DNA of 49,423 bases from CALCMJ01 sp964475415 (lineage in GTDB: Bacteria > Bacteroidota > Bacteroidia > Chitinophagales > Saprospiraceae): assembly GCA_964475415.1 (NCBI GenBank), contig CAYYWZ010000025.1, positions 1-49,423 of the forward strand. Reading direction: 5' to 3'. How positions within the stretch are numbered: position 1 is the first letter of the stretch; the number at the start of each line of letters is the position of its first letter. Of this stretch, positions 10,001-16,736 are shown piece by piece. The translations under genes were made by a program, and so were the position numbers. The notes beneath the pieces were generated by a model, which searched no databases, was not told where the DNA came from, and saw nothing but the letters and a program-made list of their open reading frames with translations.

Positions 10001-10950
10001 AAAAATCCTATCAAAGCTTCCAATTCCTTTTTGTCTCTGCTAGCATAGGGCGTTCCTACTATGATATCGTTTTGGTTAGAATATTTATGAAGTAGTATTT
10101 TGAAAATAGAGAGAAAGAAAACATAATGGGTGATCTTGTTTTCTTTGCAAAAAATCGTAATCTTTTTAGAAGTTCCTTCAGTCAGTTTTATCTGCTCGAA
10201 ACCACCAGCATATTCATCATAAGATTTTGTAATAACATCATAGGGTAGTGCTACCTCTTCTTTTGCATCTTTAAGTTGATGGCTCCAATAATCAGTGACG
10301 GCTGAGTTCGTTTGTTTTTTAGACTCCCAGTGAGCATAATCTACGTATTGTATTGCTAGGGGGTCATTGTTCGGTTTTAAGCCAGATTGTAGTTTGGAAT
10401 AATTATCAGCTATTTCTTTTCTTAAGTTATTCATGGACCACTTATCGGTGATGATATGGTGCATGCTGATAAGTAGTATTACTTTGTTTTCTTCTTTTTT
10501 ATAGAAGTGAAATCTAACGAGAGGACCATTCTCTAGATCAAAATTTAATCTTGCATTTTCTAAAATAGATTGATCTATCTGAACCTGTGTCTTTCTTTCA
10601 CAATTTATTTCGAATGATTCATAGAATTCATCTTTTTTTAATTGTTGGATGAGCTGCTCATCTTTATAAGAAAAGATTGTTCTTAGTATCTCATGTTTTT
10701 CAGCAACTAGATCATATGACTGAAGAAACCTATCTAAGTCCAGAGGACCTGATATGGCATAACATTCTGCATAGTTGTAAAAAGGATTTTCCTTGTTTAA
10801 CGCTTGCAATAACCATAACCTCTTCTGACCTGAGGATAGAATTCTAGGTTTTTCTTCAGGTCTTTTTTCTAAGCTATTCACGCTCTTAATAGCTGCACTT
10901 TTTTTCCACTTAGAAAGTAATGATTGTTCTTGTCGCTTATCTTGGGTCAT
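4072..10950 (-). CDS. NRPS-1: C-A-T-E-C-T-TE nonribosomal peptide synthetase
   Basis: A 2292-residue synthetase. Domain order from motifs: condensation (about 35-470, His164-His165...Asp169), adenylation (about 490-975, core YTSGSTGKPKG from Tyr632), carrier (pantetheine Ser1019 in GGDS), epimerization (about 1075-1515, His1198-His1199...Asp1203 with SW, plus VGWFT and FNYLG), condensation (about 1520-1935, His1649-His1650...Asp1654), carrier (Ser1995 in GGKS) and thioesterase (about 2040-2292). No adenylation domain lies between the second C and second T, so that carrier must be loaded in trans. The thioesterase nucleophile position is Cys2124 (GTCFS) with Asp2151 and His2269. The substrate code of the single A domain, aligned by eye to GrsA, reads DSALIAEVWK; I cannot match it to an amino acid. 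It is the third gene of a leftward operon, 19 bp after the HupE-like gene. Product hypothesis is given in findings. Confidence 0.96.
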   Translation of the reverse strand: MTQDKRQEQSLLSKWKKSAAIKSVNSLEKRPEEKPRILSSGQKRLWLLQALNKENPFYNYAECYAISGPLDLDRFLQSYDLVAEKHEILRTIFSYKDEQLIQQLKKDEFYESFEINCERKTQVQIDQSILENARLNFDLENGPLVRFHFYKKEENKVILLISMHHIITDKWSMNNLRKEIADNYSKLQSGLKPNNDPLAIQYVDYAHWESKKQTNSAVTDYWSHQLKDAKEEVALPYDVITKSYDEYAGGFEQIKLTEGTSKKITIFCKENKITHYVFFLSIFKILLHKYSNQNDIIVGTPYASRDKKELEALIGFFNETIVLRNKVEPTDSFIELIQQVRKTVIDGFKYKDISFEYLVKHFSSLKDKTKNPLFNTMFLYHDVPANPKFSEDISFEYYPLDIGVSKFDLTLYVSNDKDVFTLIFEFSRKLFRASSVQNFLTSYNNLIDQVLADGNLSIHNISLLSEKETQQILKQSIAKKINSEQESVLESIEDNFVKYADAISLKDSEKEITYVTLDKASKAIAERLLEKTNSDSRFVGIYLDRKIEYVIAILGILRAGLAYVPLDPLYPEKRIQNILEDAAIGSIISTKNLYQDLDFFTGDLIDILEEENTSKQIRLPKIQAEDLAYVIYTSGSTGKPKGVKINHRNLLASNTARIEFYKNPVERYLLLSSFSFDSSVAGIFWTLMTGGALHISENKIEQEILKLGSVIQSGQVTHTLLIPTLYAMLLELVPQDNLVSLKNVIVAGEKCEVNLVNNHFDILENSKLYNEYGPTETTVWSSVIELKSTESNAAIPIGYPIPNSCSFILDKNLALSPIGVYGELHIAGDIVSTGYLHKEKLSSERFINVKIDNLTYRLYKTGDKAKWNQQGQLEFGGRIDKQVKINGYRIEPDEIARVIVDNQLAEKAVVLYSEKTRSLNAYTRNRNSNIELRAKLSELLPRYMLPKNIIELDEFPTLPNGKIDYKAFPLPIEKKEATEELPNNELTGTRSKLLKIWQEVLNIKNISTYDNYFDIGGDSISSIRIIAKARKENINLTARSIFDHGSIDRICLFLDDKGEKNEPTAEPMHIAKQNISATAIQHWFLQNFENAPNHWNQAIDISLKDSIALEKIQSAITNITSRHKILNSKYYQENGEWKIGFANDKINCVVEHHKIASDEEKKLIIQHAHKGLNLNTGKLFKCLFLESVENNYIILIVHHLVIDIVSWNTLIDDLDTELAKESTSNARALTTGYDVYADSLQSLVAKNYFDQQIEYWEEQDQAKFPSEFLLDSNIKSVQHKFVTKKTISNYDGINKDIILCKSINQIEVDQLLATAFLRAFNQLTNQKSLSISVEKHGRNVPDIEIEFDQTVGWFTSYFPQLLALSETNSIQDDLKKVKQQLNSIPDQGIGYGVLKYLSSKLENSAYPPVIFNYLGRANNQEYQNFYTVDYNFQDTRSTDSECYHFLEVNTRLSESGFTSNWSYNPEIISSEFIDQFLASFKYELEALIRYSSTNNIGLTPSDFKLSEIDQKNINELSLAYSNNKIEEIVDLNTTKQALLFHSKQDGRDQGLLTVEIDLEGTIEQDILQEAWKQTVQQYEILRSVIHTSERGETYQIYLKENNNSLSFISSDKSKIESSESSISLDKLPTNKLNVISVGEKSHRLTWHCHHIFLDGWSTAIILKTFIGTYNKLIDNAKQDKIDIPKVYDYDSWLQKKSYKEAQDFWANYFQGYNDHSRLLQSPATSSTKAIKTIRLSRDKKAFDSFLNKNRITLNTIMQAAWGITLSKLLDNNDVSFGTTVSGRSSEFPKIDELAGLFAKVIPCRIDIEQYKSNENWLSELQHNTLDALEYQYCELNDIFSWGEVNHLGQLFDSLLVIENFPAFHKDQKHLNISSFKSGITSTYPLTLVVINEKQLKLELRYEKNIFTSDDIEKIAATVDNTLILIMADKGSNEISSQIPLQKLDLIKIEERVIPQDEYRAPSNQIELELTKIWEKLLNTSPISTTSNFFSLGGKSLMAVQLFASIKEQYDLNLPPTLLLKNPTIEKLAAIISSGEISSWSSLVPLRASGNKPPLFCFHAAGGHVMFYNDMAEKINENIPIYGVQPKGMDGSKIEYNTINELANFYLEEIKSIQPEGPYHLLGTCFSNAVTFEIAKILLAQNEKIGNLFIIDSGPPLIIPRPKFNSVRLFAKWLSKGDIKSIRDAIKGKVVKKQPDWVLDDTTLQEKNLILVQERLKNLLKGYVWEPLPVKMILIRSSEYNNNKEKDFHITAWNKLAKKGLDTIVLDVAHYDVFKNATALENMAKEIEQRHSS

Positions 10951-10969
10951 AATATCTTCCGGAAATTTT

Positions 10970-12232
10970 TTATAATCCGACTAGTGATTTAAGTTTAGCA
11001 ACAACTCTACCTATGAAATTATCTATCGGCATATCTATTTCGAAGAAGCGTTCTATGAACCAGTAGAATGCAATGATGATCAAAAGGATAGAGCCGTAAT
11101 AGATTATTTTAGGATATAGTTTTGACTTACGTAAAAGAAAAAGAATAGGAAACATAGCTATAATAATAAGAATCTGTCCTATCTCAACTCCGATATTAAA
11201 TCCTAGTAATGAATAAGAAAGATACTCTCCACCTAGGCCTTTTTCTCCTAGGACACTTGCAAAACCAAGCCCATGAAAAAGACCAAAAGAAAAGGCTATC
11301 ACAGATTCACTTCTATTAAATAGTGGTTTCATATTGAGATAGGCAGCAAGTGCTATGGATAATGCTATTATGGATTCCACTATTCTGGACGAGAGATTGA
11401 TCCAGCCAAGAGCTGCTAAACTAAGGGTTATACTATGCGCAATCGTAAATAGTGTAACTACTTTTAAGATATAGAAAAACGCATCTTTAAAATTGTCTAC
11501 AGGTCTCCAAGTTTCATCTAGAGTGGGGTTAGGTTTTTCCATTCGTCTTCTTACCACTGAAGGTAATACTAAGGCAAGTAGAAATAGGATATGATCTAAT
11601 CCTATGTAGATATGCCACATACCTAGTTTGATAAGCGCTACAAAACCTTTCCATATCGACGCGTCTTTTAGATTAAGTTTTTGTTGTCTATCAGTAGGCG
11701 TAAATATCAAGGAGGTCATGGACTCATTATTGATTACCCCTGCTTTCCAATTGTGTCCTACGACCATATAACCTCTTTGTATCGGATCTTCATCGAGTAG
11801 TACTTCGTATCTTATGTCTAATTCATCAGGAATCTCATTGACATTATCTAACTTAAAATTAGTTCTTATAAATGAAAATCTACCCTGGACTAAGAACTTA
11901 GGTGTGATAAACTCCATATTATGTTTTCCCTGAGTTTTAGAACTTATTCCTACTTTTTGTAAGATGTAAGCTTGTATTCTAGGTAGATATTGTTCCAGTT
12001 CCACAGGTACATCATATTCCCCCTTGTCCTCAGGAGTTTCAGCTAGATATTTTTTATAATCTATATTGACACCTAGAGCCTTGTTGATATCCTTTAAGGT
12101 GATTTCCACAGTGCCCTCTATGTGTTTTTCATATACCCTTAAATAAAGATAACTTTGATCCGGAGCATGGGCTTTTAGAAACGTATTGAATACAATAAGA
12201 AGTAGGAATGATAGTAGAATTTTTTTAGTCAT
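10970..12232 (-). CDS. HupE/UreJ-family membrane protein
   Basis: A 420-residue protein when started at the ATG at 12232. That start gives a clean signal peptide (MTKKILLSFLLLIVFNTFLKA) and lies 16 bp after the ABC gene stop. The in-frame upstream ATG at 12271 would add 13 polar residues and overlap that gene. The N-terminal half (about 25-200) is an extracytoplasmic domain. The C-terminal half has six to seven membrane segments with conserved histidines (IYIGLDHILF, TIAHSITLSL, FGLFHGLGFA), typical of HupE/UreJ proteins, some of which are implicated in metal (nickel) uptake. It sits between the exporter and NRPS-1 with tight spacing, so co-transcription with the peptide cluster is likely. 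Its role there is unknown; metal supply or product immunity are guesses. Confidence 0.85.
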   Translation of the reverse strand: MTKKILLSFLLLIVFNTFLKAHAPDQSYLYLRVYEKHIEGTVEITLKDINKALGVNIDYKKYLAETPEDKGEYDVPVELEQYLPRIQAYILQKVGISSKTQGKHNMEFITPKFLVQGRFSFIRTNFKLDNVNEIPDELDIRYEVLLDEDPIQRGYMVVGHNWKAGVINNESMTSLIFTPTDRQQKLNLKDASIWKGFVALIKLGMWHIYIGLDHILFLLALVLPSVVRRRMEKPNPTLDETWRPVDNFKDAFFYILKVVTLFTIAHSITLSLAALGWINLSSRIVESIIALSIALAAYLNMKPLFNRSESVIAFSFGLFHGLGFASVLGEKGLGGEYLSYSLLGFNIGVEIGQILIIIAMFPILFLLRKSKLYPKIIYYGSILLIIIAFYWFIERFFEIDMPIDNFIGRVVAKLKSLVGL

Positions 12233-12248
12233 GTTTTCATTGTTTGAT

Positions 12249-14027
12249 TTAGTTGAGGTCAACCATTTCACTAAAAATATTATTTTTTTGTATTAGATCT
12301 TCATAAGTTCCAGTATCTATAATTTTACCCTTATCTAGTAGGTAGATCATATCTGATTGTCTTACCGTAGATATCCTATGTGCTATAACTATAAGGGTAA
12401 TATCCCTTGTCCATTCATTAAGCGCATCTATGACAGATGATTCCGTAATATTGTCTAATGAGCTAGTAGCCTCATCAAGAATCAACACTTCAGGATTTCT
12501 GTAAAGAGCTCTTGCTAAACCTAATCTTTGTTTTTGTCCACCACTTAATCGGACACCTCTTTCTCCTACAACAGTATCATATTGTTTGGCTAGCTCGTTT
12601 TCTATAAAATCTTGAATATGTGCGACACCACATACTGCTTTTATTCGATCTAAATCGATATCAGATGCGGGGATTCCTAAAGCAATATTATTTGTAATGG
12701 TATCATCGATTAAGAATATTTCTTGAGGCACATAGGCTATAGCATTTTTCCAAGATAGTAGATTAGCGTCACTTCTTCGGAGGTTGTCTATGTGTATGGA
12801 GCCATCACTTGGATTAAGAAGCCCTACAAGAATATCTATGAAGGTAGTTTTTCCAGATCCAGTAGAACCCACAAAAGCTATATTTTGGCCCTTAGGAATC
12901 CTTGCTGTAATTTTATCAATTGTATTATGTTTTGATTCCTTGTAGGCAAAGGAAATATTGTCAAGTGTAATACTATCCTTGAAAATTGCCTTTTTGGGTT
13001 TATCCTGATTTTCATCTAAGTGATTATAGCTTATTAGATCATCTTCAAGCAATTTGACAGATGGAATGGTGTGCTTAATCTTAACGAGTGAGGTAAATAT
13101 TTTTTGAATAGCGGGTAATAGTTTATAGGCTGCTAATACGTAGAAACTTAATAGTGGTAATACCGATTTGAGATTATTGTCACTCGTAATGATGTAGAGT
13201 AGAACTAAAATAACTCCACCAAATACCGCGACATCCATAAAGTGTTTTGGCAAGGCAGCGACCAAGCCTACCTTAGGCTGAATAAGACTATGTCTTTCTG
13301 ACACTTGCTCAAACCTTTTGTAGAAATGATCTTCTATATCATTAGATTTGATCGTTTTGATTCCATTTAGTAATTCCTTTAGACTTCTGAACCTAAACTG
13401 ATTAGCAGAAATCTGTTCCTCTCCGAGTCTATTAAGCGCAGGTCTTAAGAGCAGGTAGGTTATGCCTAAGAAAGTCGAAAGTACAAAGATTGAAATTATG
13501 GAAACTTGGGGATTGACTATGATTAACATAATACTGATAAGTACGACTATCAGAACTTGCGAAATCAATTCGCCCAGGGGTAAAAGCACACCAGTTGTCG
13601 CTCTGCTCGATTCCACTATAAGATTAGTGAGTAATTTGGAGGTGTTATTATTGATGAAATACTCATAAGGCTTCCTCAGATATACTTTAAGAAGTCTAGT
13701 GCCTAATTGATGGGATATATCATAAGCAAACTTTTGTTGCAACCAAGATAAGTAGGCTTTTACGGTATTTGTCAATAATATGATGCCTAGGACAAAAAAT
13801 CCTGCATAGACAAGCATTTGATTGTGTGTGTCAAAGTTGAAATAATTATAAATACTAGTGAAGTATTTGTTTGACCGTACAATTTCAGGCTCAGCAACGA
13901 TTTTCATAAAAGGTAGAATAGAAGCTATACCTGTTACTTCAAGTATAGATGCAAAAAAGGTGAAAGAGAATAGATAGTAAAATCTCCTTTTTTGGCGCTG
14001 ATCTAATATGGCAAGTATTTTCTTAAT
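12249..14027 (-). CDS. ABC exporter, fused membrane and ATPase domains
   Basis: The ATG-initiated form (start 13907) has 552 residues, but the same frame stays open another 40 codons to 14027 before a stop at 14034-14036. Those codons encode KKILAILDQRQKRRFYY and then a hydrophobic first helix (FTFFASILEVTGIASILPF), exactly what the N-terminus of this exporter family looks like. No ATG, GTG or TTG occurs there; the best initiator is ATT at 14027-14025, giving 592 residues. The C-terminal nucleotide-binding domain shows Walker A GSTGSGKTT, signature LSGGQKQRLGLARAL and Walker B LILDEATSSLD. It is a homodimer-type exporter of the MsbA/peptide class, first gene of the leftward operon, and probably exports the cluster product. 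Noncanonical start or a single-base assembly or natural change are both possible. Confidence 0.9.
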   Translation of the reverse strand: MKKILAILDQRQKRRFYYLFSFTFFASILEVTGIASILPFMKIVAEPEIVRSNKYFTSIYNYFNFDTHNQMLVYAGFFVLGIILLTNTVKAYLSWLQQKFAYDISHQLGTRLLKVYLRKPYEYFINNNTSKLLTNLIVESSRATTGVLLPLGELISQVLIVVLISIMLIIVNPQVSIISIFVLSTFLGITYLLLRPALNRLGEEQISANQFRFRSLKELLNGIKTIKSNDIEDHFYKRFEQVSERHSLIQPKVGLVAALPKHFMDVAVFGGVILVLLYIITSDNNLKSVLPLLSFYVLAAYKLLPAIQKIFTSLVKIKHTIPSVKLLEDDLISYNHLDENQDKPKKAIFKDSITLDNISFAYKESKHNTIDKITARIPKGQNIAFVGSTGSGKTTFIDILVGLLNPSDGSIHIDNLRRSDANLLSWKNAIAYVPQEIFLIDDTITNNIALGIPASDIDLDRIKAVCGVAHIQDFIENELAKQYDTVVGERGVRLSGGQKQRLGLARALYRNPEVLILDEATSSLDNITESSVIDALNEWTRDITLIVIAHRISTVRQSDMIYLLDKGKIIDTGTYEDLIQKNNIFSEMVDLN

Positions 14028-14449
14028 TCTTAGCTATTTCTGTAGGCACAAAATACAAATCATTAAACAACTTTATGAACACAAAAAGAAAATTAGGTTT
14101 TTTAAATTTTCTTGCATTAAAGATTAATATCAATATATATATTTACATATTAAGAAGATTCTTAATTATTTATGAACATATAGTGAACATNNNNNNNNNN
14201 NNNNNNNNNNNNNNNNNNNNNNNNNNNNNNNNNNNNNNNNNNNNNNNNNNNNNNNNNNNNNNNNNNNNNNNNNNNNNNNNNNNNNNNNNNTATATATTTA
14301 CATATTAAGAAGATTCTTAATTATTTATGAACATATAGTGAACATTTAGGTATTTACAACGCTATTATATGGGGACTAATGATATTGCGGACGTATACAA
14401 TGTCTCTTATATAGTATTATTGATTTTTTATAATTCACAAAATTAGATA
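14028..14449. other. Divergent intergenic region between the two NRPS operons
   Basis: No gene is supported here. The region separates the leftward exporter-NRPS-1 operon from the rightward operon and should hold both promoters. About 155 of its bases are an assembly artefact (100 N plus one duplicated 55-mer), so its true length is about 267 bp. It is extremely AT-rich. A perfect 7-bp inverted repeat, TTAAGAA-GA-TTCTTAA (14150-14165, repeated after the N run), could be a regulator site, but AT-rich palindromes arise by chance. I see no exact TAnnTTTG box facing either operon. Confidence 0.6.
14136..14345. repeat. Assembly gap flanked by exact 55-base duplicate
   Basis: Bases 14136-14190 and 14291-14345 are identical over 55 bases and flank exactly 100 N. 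Equal length and exact match with the second gap in this window indicate two contigs sharing a k=55 overlap that were scaffolded instead of merged. The biologically correct sequence is probably obtained by collapsing the N run and one copy. Confidence 0.93.
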
Positions 14450-15601
14450 ATGGATTTTAGTTGGTCGGAGGAGTATAAAGAATATAAGGATAAGGTAGTT
14501 AAGTTTGCTACCGAAGAATTACAAGATGATATCATAAAAAGAGATGCAGCAGGCGAATTTTCCTATGATCTTTGGAATAAGTGTGGTGAATTTGGACTCA
14601 TAGGTCTCTCAGTACCAAAGCAATATGGCGGTACTTTCGAAGAGGTGGATGTCTTAAAATCTGCTTATGCTTTAGAAGGATTTGGATATGCTTGTAAAGA
14701 CGTAGGTTTAGGAATAGCTCTAAATGCTCATTTGTGGGCTGTTCAGATGTCTATAACACTATTTGGAACAGAAGAACAGAAGCAAAAGTATCTTCCTAAG
14801 ATGGCTACTGGAGAATGGATAGGTGCACATGCGCTTTCTGAAATAGGGTCAGGTTCAGATGTGTTCAACATGGCAACCACAGCCAAAAAAGTAGATGGAG
14901 GTTATATACTCAATGGAGAAAAACGACTCGTAACGCTTGCACCTATCTGTAATGTTGCAATTGCATTTGCTAATAGTAAGCCAGAACTAGGAAAATGGGG
15001 TATAACGGCATTTATTATTGACAAAACGATGAAAGGCTTTACTTCCCAGGCTAGCCAACACAAGATGGGACTTAGAACGGTACCCTTAGGTAAATTGAAT
15101 TTTGATGATTGTTTTGTGCCTGATGAAAATGTTCTAGGAAGAGAGGGCGCAGGACTAAGTATTTCTAATCATTCTTTAGAATATGACAGATGTTGCATTA
15201 TGGCCTCTAAACTGGGGCGAATGGACAAGCAGATAGAAGAGGCGGTTGCCTATGCGAATGAAAGGAAACAATATGGACAATCCATAGGTAAGTTCCAAGC
15301 AGTATCGCATAGAATTGCTGAAATGAAAGTAAGGTTAGAAACTTCTAGACTATTATTATATAAAATGGCTTGGCTCAAGAAACATGATAAATCTGCTATG
15401 CTAGAAGCAGCTATGCTGAAACTTCACCTAGGAGAAAGCTTTGTGGCGTCAAGTCTAGATGCTATAAGAGTCCATGGAGGAAACGGGTATCTTACGGATT
15501 TCGGTGTAGAAAGAGATTTGAGAGATGCTATTGGGGGAATTCTTTATGCTGGCACTTCTGATATTCAGAAGAACATTATAGCTAACTTTTTAGGTTTGTA
15601 A
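14450..15601 (+). CDS. Acyl-CoA dehydrogenase-like flavoprotein
   Basis: A 383-residue protein of the acyl-CoA dehydrogenase fold, normal length, with recognisable segments: ALSEIGSGSDVFN (128-140, FAD-contact region), ERKQYGQSIGKFQ (271-283) and VHGGNGYL (341-348). In medium-chain enzymes the catalytic Glu lies in YEGT; here the motif is YAGTS with Ala367. In isovaleryl- and long-chain-type enzymes the base sits on another helix, aligned here with Asp246, so the base may be aspartate or the activity may differ. It is the first gene of the rightward NRPS operon, six bases ahead of sulfotransferase 1, with a free carrier protein nearby. A likely role is alpha,beta-desaturation of a carrier-bound acyl or aminoacyl group. 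That is inference from context; the family call is firm. Confidence 0.9.
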   Translation: MDFSWSEEYKEYKDKVVKFATEELQDDIIKRDAAGEFSYDLWNKCGEFGLIGLSVPKQYGGTFEEVDVLKSAYALEGFGYACKDVGLGIALNAHLWAVQMSITLFGTEEQKQKYLPKMATGEWIGAHALSEIGSGSDVFNMATTAKKVDGGYILNGEKRLVTLAPICNVAIAFANSKPELGKWGITAFIIDKTMKGFTSQASQHKMGLRTVPLGKLNFDDCFVPDENVLGREGAGLSISNHSLEYDRCCIMASKLGRMDKQIEEAVAYANERKQYGQSIGKFQAVSHRIAEMKVRLETSRLLLYKMAWLKKHDKSAMLEAAMLKLHLGESFVASSLDAIRVHGGNGYLTDFGVERDLRDAIGGILYAGTSDIQKNIIANFLGL

Positions 15602-15607
15602 AGATAG

Positions 15608-16411
15608 ATGGCAGGATCGAGGATAAAATCTAAATTAGCGACTACATGGAGTAGAAGTACGAGCAGAGCTAGATCGCTCCCTGATTTTATATCTATAGGT
15701 ACTCAGAAAGGTGGTACAACTTCGCTTTATCACTACTTGCAGCAACATCCAGAAATTGAGATGTCTACCAAAAAGGAATTGCATTATTTTAATTTGAATT
15801 ATGATAAAGCTCTAAGCTGGTATAAAAGCTTCTTTCCTTTTACCTTTGATAAAAGTAAAATAACAGGGGAGATAACTCCTGCATATATGTTTCATCCATT
15901 AGTCGCTCAAAGAATTAAAACTGATCTTCATAATGTCAAATTTATCGTTCTACTTAGAAACCCTGTCGATAGAGCTTACTCAGCTTATAAGATGAATGTT
16001 AGCCTAGGAGTAGATAAGTTAGGTAGTTTTCAAAAAGCAGTGGAGAGAGAATTGGAATTAAATATCTTAGATGCTCATAGAGGTGATAATTATAGTTATG
16101 AGAGACATAATTATTTCTATCTAGAAAGAAGTTTATATGCGAAGCAGTTGCAGAAATGGTTCGCAGTATTTGACCATGATGATTTTTATATAATACAAAG
16201 TGAGTTGTTTTTTAAAGAACCAATGGCGCACTTATATGAGATTCAAGAATTTTTAAATGTTTCTCCTTTCGAGATTAAGAACTTAAAAGTATCTAATAAA
16301 GGAAATGAAGGAAACATGTCTAAAGACTTAAGAGATTATCTAAATGAATATTTCAAAGAATCTATAGTAGAACTAAACGCATTATTAAATAAAAATTTTT
16401 CTTGGAATTGA
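15608..16411 (+). CDS. PAPS-dependent sulfotransferase 1
   Basis: A 267-residue cytosolic-type sulfotransferase (Sulfotransfer_1, heparan N-sulfotransferase-like branch). The 5'-phosphosulfate loop is visible as GTQKGGTTSLY with Lys34. The 3'-phosphate motif is LLRNPVDRAYS with Arg117 and Ser125. It begins six bases after the flavoprotein stop, so the two are translationally close. The first 24 residues are basic and Ser/Arg-rich but not a signal peptide. The enzyme would move a sulfonate from PAPS to an oxygen or nitrogen acceptor. In this context it is one of two candidates for N-sulfonation of the peptide (SulN-like role) or O-sulfation of a sugar; the sequence alone does not decide. Confidence 0.93.
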   Translation: MAGSRIKSKLATTWSRSTSRARSLPDFISIGTQKGGTTSLYHYLQQHPEIEMSTKKELHYFNLNYDKALSWYKSFFPFTFDKSKITGEITPAYMFHPLVAQRIKTDLHNVKFIVLLRNPVDRAYSAYKMNVSLGVDKLGSFQKAVERELELNILDAHRGDNYSYERHNYFYLERSLYAKQLQKWFAVFDHDDFYIIQSELFFKEPMAHLYEIQEFLNVSPFEIKNLKVSNKGNEGNMSKDLRDYLNEYFKESIVELNALLNKNFSWN

Positions 16412-16495
16412 CTGAGGTAAACCAAAACGGTTAAGCACCGGGATACATAATGCTAAATTTCAAAGTGAAAATATTGACATAAAATTGTAAAATAA

Positions 16496-16729
16496 ATGGA
16501 GAATAAAATAAAGGATTTTTTAAAAACAGAAATTATCGGAGATCCTAAAATAGAAATCGAAAATAATGAAGATCTATTGGGCGGAGGGCTAATGAATTCA
16601 ATGGGTCTCATGAGACTGATTGCGTTTATAGAAAATGATTTTGGTTTTAAAATTCCGCCTCAAGATATGGTCATAGATCATTTTAGAGATATAGAAGCTA
16701 TAACTGATTACATAAAAACTAAGAAATAG
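16496..16729 (+). CDS. Free-standing acyl/peptidyl carrier protein
   Basis: A 77-residue acidic helical protein with the pattern of a phosphopantetheine carrier domain. The attachment site is Ser35 in GLMNSMGLMRL; the usual Asp before the serine is Asn34, as seen in some discrete carriers of secondary metabolism. It lies 84 bp after sulfotransferase 1 and 7 bp before NRPS-2. As a discrete carrier beside an acyl-CoA dehydrogenase-like enzyme and a synthetase starting with a C domain, it may hold the starter acyl group, or a building block during desaturation. No matching loading enzyme lies next to it. Confidence 0.88.
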   Translation: MENKIKDFLKTEIIGDPKIEIENNEDLLGGGLMNSMGLMRLIAFIENDFGFKIPPQDMVIDHFRDIEAITDYIKTKK

Positions 16730-16736
16730 AGCATCA

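Noticed and set aside
14075..14308. Open frame spanning the first N run
   Set aside because: It exists only because N bases hide stop codons and crosses an artefactual gap.
14136..14345. 55-base direct repeats as insertion-site duplications or regulatory repeats
   Set aside because: The same exact length at both gaps and the restored purM frame point to assembler k-mer overlap.
16412..16495. TTGACA-like element before the carrier gene as an internal promoter
   Set aside because: No TAnnTTTG box at suitable spacing; the operon can be read from upstream.
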